From positions 558,001-622,000 of the forward strand of contig OZ248348.1 in assembly GCA_965234545.1 (NCBI GenBank): a DNA stretch of 64,000 nt. Reading direction: 5' to 3'. This document shows positions 61,881-64,000 of the stretch, piece by piece. How positions within the stretch are numbered: position 1 is the first letter of the stretch; each line of letters begins with the position of its first letter. The position numbers were made by a program, and so were the translations under genes. The notes beneath the pieces are model-generated. The model saw only the letters and a list, made by a program, of their open reading frames with translations, was not told where the DNA came from and did not search any database. Source of the DNA: Methylotenera sp965234545. GTDB lineage: Bacteria > Pseudomonadota > Gammaproteobacteria > Burkholderiales > Methylophilaceae.

Positions 61881-62768
61881 ATGAGTTTAGCTATACGCAA
61901 CGCATCGGATGCTTCGTACGCCAAACCTTTTGAGTACATTGTTTCGTGGAAGTCTGCCAGCCTGCAATTAGGCGAGCATCGCGGTACGCAGCGCGGTATG
62001 GGGTTGGATTATCGCGGTAATGTTAATTTTGTGGATTACCCAGATGCAAGACGCATGGATATTCGCCAAACCATGCGCGATCCGTTTGAGCAAGTGCAGG
62101 TGCGACAGTTTAACCAAGAAAGCACTACACCCATTTATGCTGTGTGCGATTTGTCGAGCTCTATGCAGTTTAAAGGCAAACAGCGCAAATTAGATAAAGC
62201 CATTGAAATCGCCACTGCGGTGGCAAATTCCGCCTACCAAGCGGGTGATGTATTTAGTTTTATCGGCTACAACGACCATGTGCTGGAAGATTTCACCTTG
62301 CCTTTAAGCCGCAATTTACATCAATCTAAAGAAGCTATCGCTCAGCTACACGATTATCAAAAAATGCGCGTAGGTGCAGAAGGTATCACCGATGTGCCTA
62401 ATTTTTTAGGCCAAAGTCGTGGCTTGCTGTTTTGGCTTTCAGACTTCCACATGCCGCTTGATGTGATTGAGCAAACGCTCACCGCCATGTCGGCGCATCA
62501 AGTGATTCCCATCGTGTTGTGGGATGACGAAGAATACAAAAAACTACCTAAATTTGGTTTTGGCACCATGATAGATCCTGAAACAGGCTTGAATAAAACC
62601 CTGTTTTTTCGTTATGAAGTCAGAGCGAAGTTTATCACCGCGTTTAATGAACGTAGACATGCGCTTGAAGCCTTATTTTTAAAATTTGAAAGTCCGGCAT
62701 TGTTTATGCACGCTGATTACAAGCCTGAAACAGTCACGCATTATTTTGAACATAATATGAGCCTATAA
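61881..62768 (+). CDS. mxaS: DUF58 protein MxaS
   Basis: The protein has 295 aa. The DUF58 core includes GMGLDYRGNVNFVDY and D-x-R-x-x-D-I-R-Q (about 35-60), followed by a von Willebrand A-like domain with CDLSSSMQFKG (about 90), an intact D-x-S-x-S metal site. It lies 4 bp after mxaR and 2 bp before mxaA. In the mxa system it is thought to work with MxaR in maturation of methanol dehydrogenase. Confidence 0.83.
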   Translation: MSLAIRNASDASYAKPFEYIVSWKSASLQLGEHRGTQRGMGLDYRGNVNFVDYPDARRMDIRQTMRDPFEQVQVRQFNQESTTPIYAVCDLSSSMQFKGKQRKLDKAIEIATAVANSAYQAGDVFSFIGYNDHVLEDFTLPLSRNLHQSKEAIAQLHDYQKMRVGAEGITDVPNFLGQSRGLLFWLSDFHMPLDVIEQTLTAMSAHQVIPIVLWDDEEYKKLPKFGFGTMIDPETGLNKTLFFRYEVRAKFITAFNERRHALEALFLKFESPALFMHADYKPETVTHYFEHNMSL

Positions 62769-62770
62769 AG

Positions 62771-63709
62771 ATGACGAAACTAATTTTAAAACTAGGCGTA
62801 ACAGCATTGTTGGCGGGTTTATTGTTAACCAGTTTCATGTTAAATGCTGCCGAAGAAGCGAGAACTGCAAAACTCGTTTCGCTCATTAACCCTACCCAAA
62901 CATACGGCGTGAGGATTGGTGATAAGTTAAGCCGAAAACTCGTATTAGATGTGCCTGCGCCTTTCAAAATTTCAGATAGTGCCTTTCCCAAAAAAGGCAG
63001 CAAGAATAATGAAATTGAATTGGTTGAAGTGGGTGTCATTACAGATCAACAAAAAGAAAATACGCGCTATACCATAAATTTAACTTACCAAATATTCACT
63101 AGCTCAAGCAACCCTACAGTGATGCAATTGCCAGTAGAAAAATTAAGCCTCACGGGTGGCGCAAAATCGGAGGCACTACAAATCCCTGCTTGGAGTTTTT
63201 GGTTTTCCCCTATTGTCACTGGCGGCATAGATGCAGCACAAAAAAACATTCATCCCGAAGCCACCCCCCCATTGGTGGATGTTAGTGTGCATAAAACGCG
63301 GTTTGCAGTATTTGTTAGTTTGCTCGCCGTCAGCTTACTCGCTCTGTTGTATCTGAATGCAGATGGCAATTGGTTGCCGTTTATGGGAGGGGCATTTGCT
63401 AAAGCGCATCGACAATTAAAACGCCTTACTAAATTAAGCGGCGCAAAAACGGCGGTGGAAGAAAAGCAAGCCTTAGTTTATATCCATCAAGCGTTTAATC
63501 AGCATTTCGGGGCGAATATGTTTGCTAGTGACATTGAACCGTTTGTGGCTAAGCGCTCTAGTTTTAAAAAAATGCAAGCCGAAATTGCACAATTTTTTGA
63601 CGAATCTAACCAATCTTTATACGCGGTTGAACTACGAAATAGCCCAAAAATTATTGCTGACCTAGTGCAACTCAGCAAGGAGTTACGCGCTTGTGAGCGG
63701 GGGGTTTAA
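62771..63709 (+). CDS. mxaA: MxaA-like membrane protein
   Basis: The protein has 312 aa. A signal anchor (about residues 5-25) leads to a periplasmic domain of about 150 residues, a second transmembrane helix (about 177-195), and a cytosolic tail of about 115 residues. This topology and its place between mxaS and the VWA gene fit MxaA, implicated in calcium insertion into methanol dehydrogenase. The sequence itself is poorly conserved, so the assignment rests mainly on gene order. The stop overlaps the next start (TAATG). Confidence 0.7.
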   Translation: MTKLILKLGVTALLAGLLLTSFMLNAAEEARTAKLVSLINPTQTYGVRIGDKLSRKLVLDVPAPFKISDSAFPKKGSKNNEIELVEVGVITDQQKENTRYTINLTYQIFTSSSNPTVMQLPVEKLSLTGGAKSEALQIPAWSFWFSPIVTGGIDAAQKNIHPEATPPLVDVSVHKTRFAVFVSLLAVSLLALLYLNADGNWLPFMGGAFAKAHRQLKRLTKLSGAKTAVEEKQALVYIHQAFNQHFGANMFASDIEPFVAKRSSFKKMQAEIAQFFDESNQSLYAVELRNSPKIIADLVQLSKELRACERGV

Positions 63710-64000
63710 TGAATCTTCTGACTCCCTGGGCATTATTGTTATTGCCCCTCGCATTACTACCCTTTTGGCTTAAAGGTCATCAGGGTAAAGTTTATACTTG
63801 GTTGGAGTTGATGCCCGAAGATAAGCTTTCGGATAGGCTCAATTTAGCAATTAAAGTCACTACATCCTTGTTGTTGGTAAGCATTGTATTGGCTTTGACC
63901 AGCCCACACGGGCATGATGAAAAGATACAACGCATCGGTAAAGGCGCACAAACCGTCATGGTGATAGACCGAAGCGTGAGTATGGATCATCCTTTTGCAG
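63709..64000 (+). CDS. mxaC: VWA-domain protein MxaC (3' end outside window)
   Basis: Only the first 97 codons are present. Two hydrophobic segments (about 7-20 and 47-64) are followed by the start of a von Willebrand A domain with the metal site DRSVSMD (about 87-93). Membrane-anchored VWA proteins of this type follow MoxR and DUF58 genes; in the mxa order this is MxaC. The start ATG overlaps the mxaA stop. Confidence 0.75.
   Translation, partial: MNLLTPWALLLLPLALLPFWLKGHQGKVYTWLELMPEDKLSDRLNLAIKVTTSLLLVSIVLALTSPHGHDEKIQRIGKGAQTVMVIDRSVSMDHPFA

Overview
The window looks like chromosome of a betaproteobacterial methylotroph, most likely of the Methylophilaceae (Methylotenera-like). This is an inference from three things: the mxaRSAC methanol-oxidation accessory genes at the right end, a methylcitrate cycle locus with its own succinate dehydrogenase, and the beta-type pyruvate dehydrogenase (E2 with one lipoyl domain, E3 with an N-terminal lipoyl domain). 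No database search was possible.

Region 1 (1-12.7 kb): an M17 aminopeptidase cut by the window edge, then the divergent aceE-aceF-lpd-FAD oxidase operon, then purB-wrbA-DUF2069 on the minus strand, then a tandem pair of secreted Lcl/DUF1566 genes whose second copy is broken.

Region 2 (12.7-32.8 kb): a large central-carbon module. On the minus strand are a CitE-like lyase, a mesaconyl-C1-CoA hydratase-like protein, a second lyase, prpB, prpC and prpD. On the plus strand are a GntR/UTRA regulator, malic enzyme, sdhCDABE, a third lyase, an acyl-CoA ligase, class I fumarase, an EF-hand protein and acnB. Together they can turn propionyl-CoA plus oxaloacetate into pyruvate and succinate, return succinate to oxaloacetate or pyruvate, and interconvert mesaconyl-CoA with propionyl-CoA and glyoxylate. 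The same 12-bp palindrome (TCTTATATAAGA) lies in the regulator/lyase intergenic region and in the aminopeptidase/aceE intergenic region.

Region 3 (32.8-41.1 kb): housekeeping genes (membrane proteins, rlmJ, a short CDF transporter, a DUF1643 protein, a tautomerase, a RIO kinase, uvrC, pgsA), then tRNA-Gly and tRNA-Cys.

Region 4 (41.03-57.51 kb): a defence island at the 3' end of tRNA-Cys, bounded by 45-bp direct repeats, with a broken integrase start and a 92-bp IS-like remnant just inside the left end. All its genes run left to right: an SNF2 helicase, a nuclease-like effector, an MC3-type middle component and a DUF3732 ATPase (these four joined by ATGA overlaps, an ABC three-component system); then a DUF2130 protein, an ABC-type ATPase with an atypical Walker A, and a type III restriction-modification system with a RhuM gene between mod and res.

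Region 5 (57.5-64 kb): a sugar nucleotidyltransferase, tRNA-Ser, a MocR-type regulator, and the divergent mxaR-mxaS-mxaA-mxaC operon, cut by the window end. The MocR/mxaR intergenic region holds CTGGAC direct repeats and a 17-bp palindrome.
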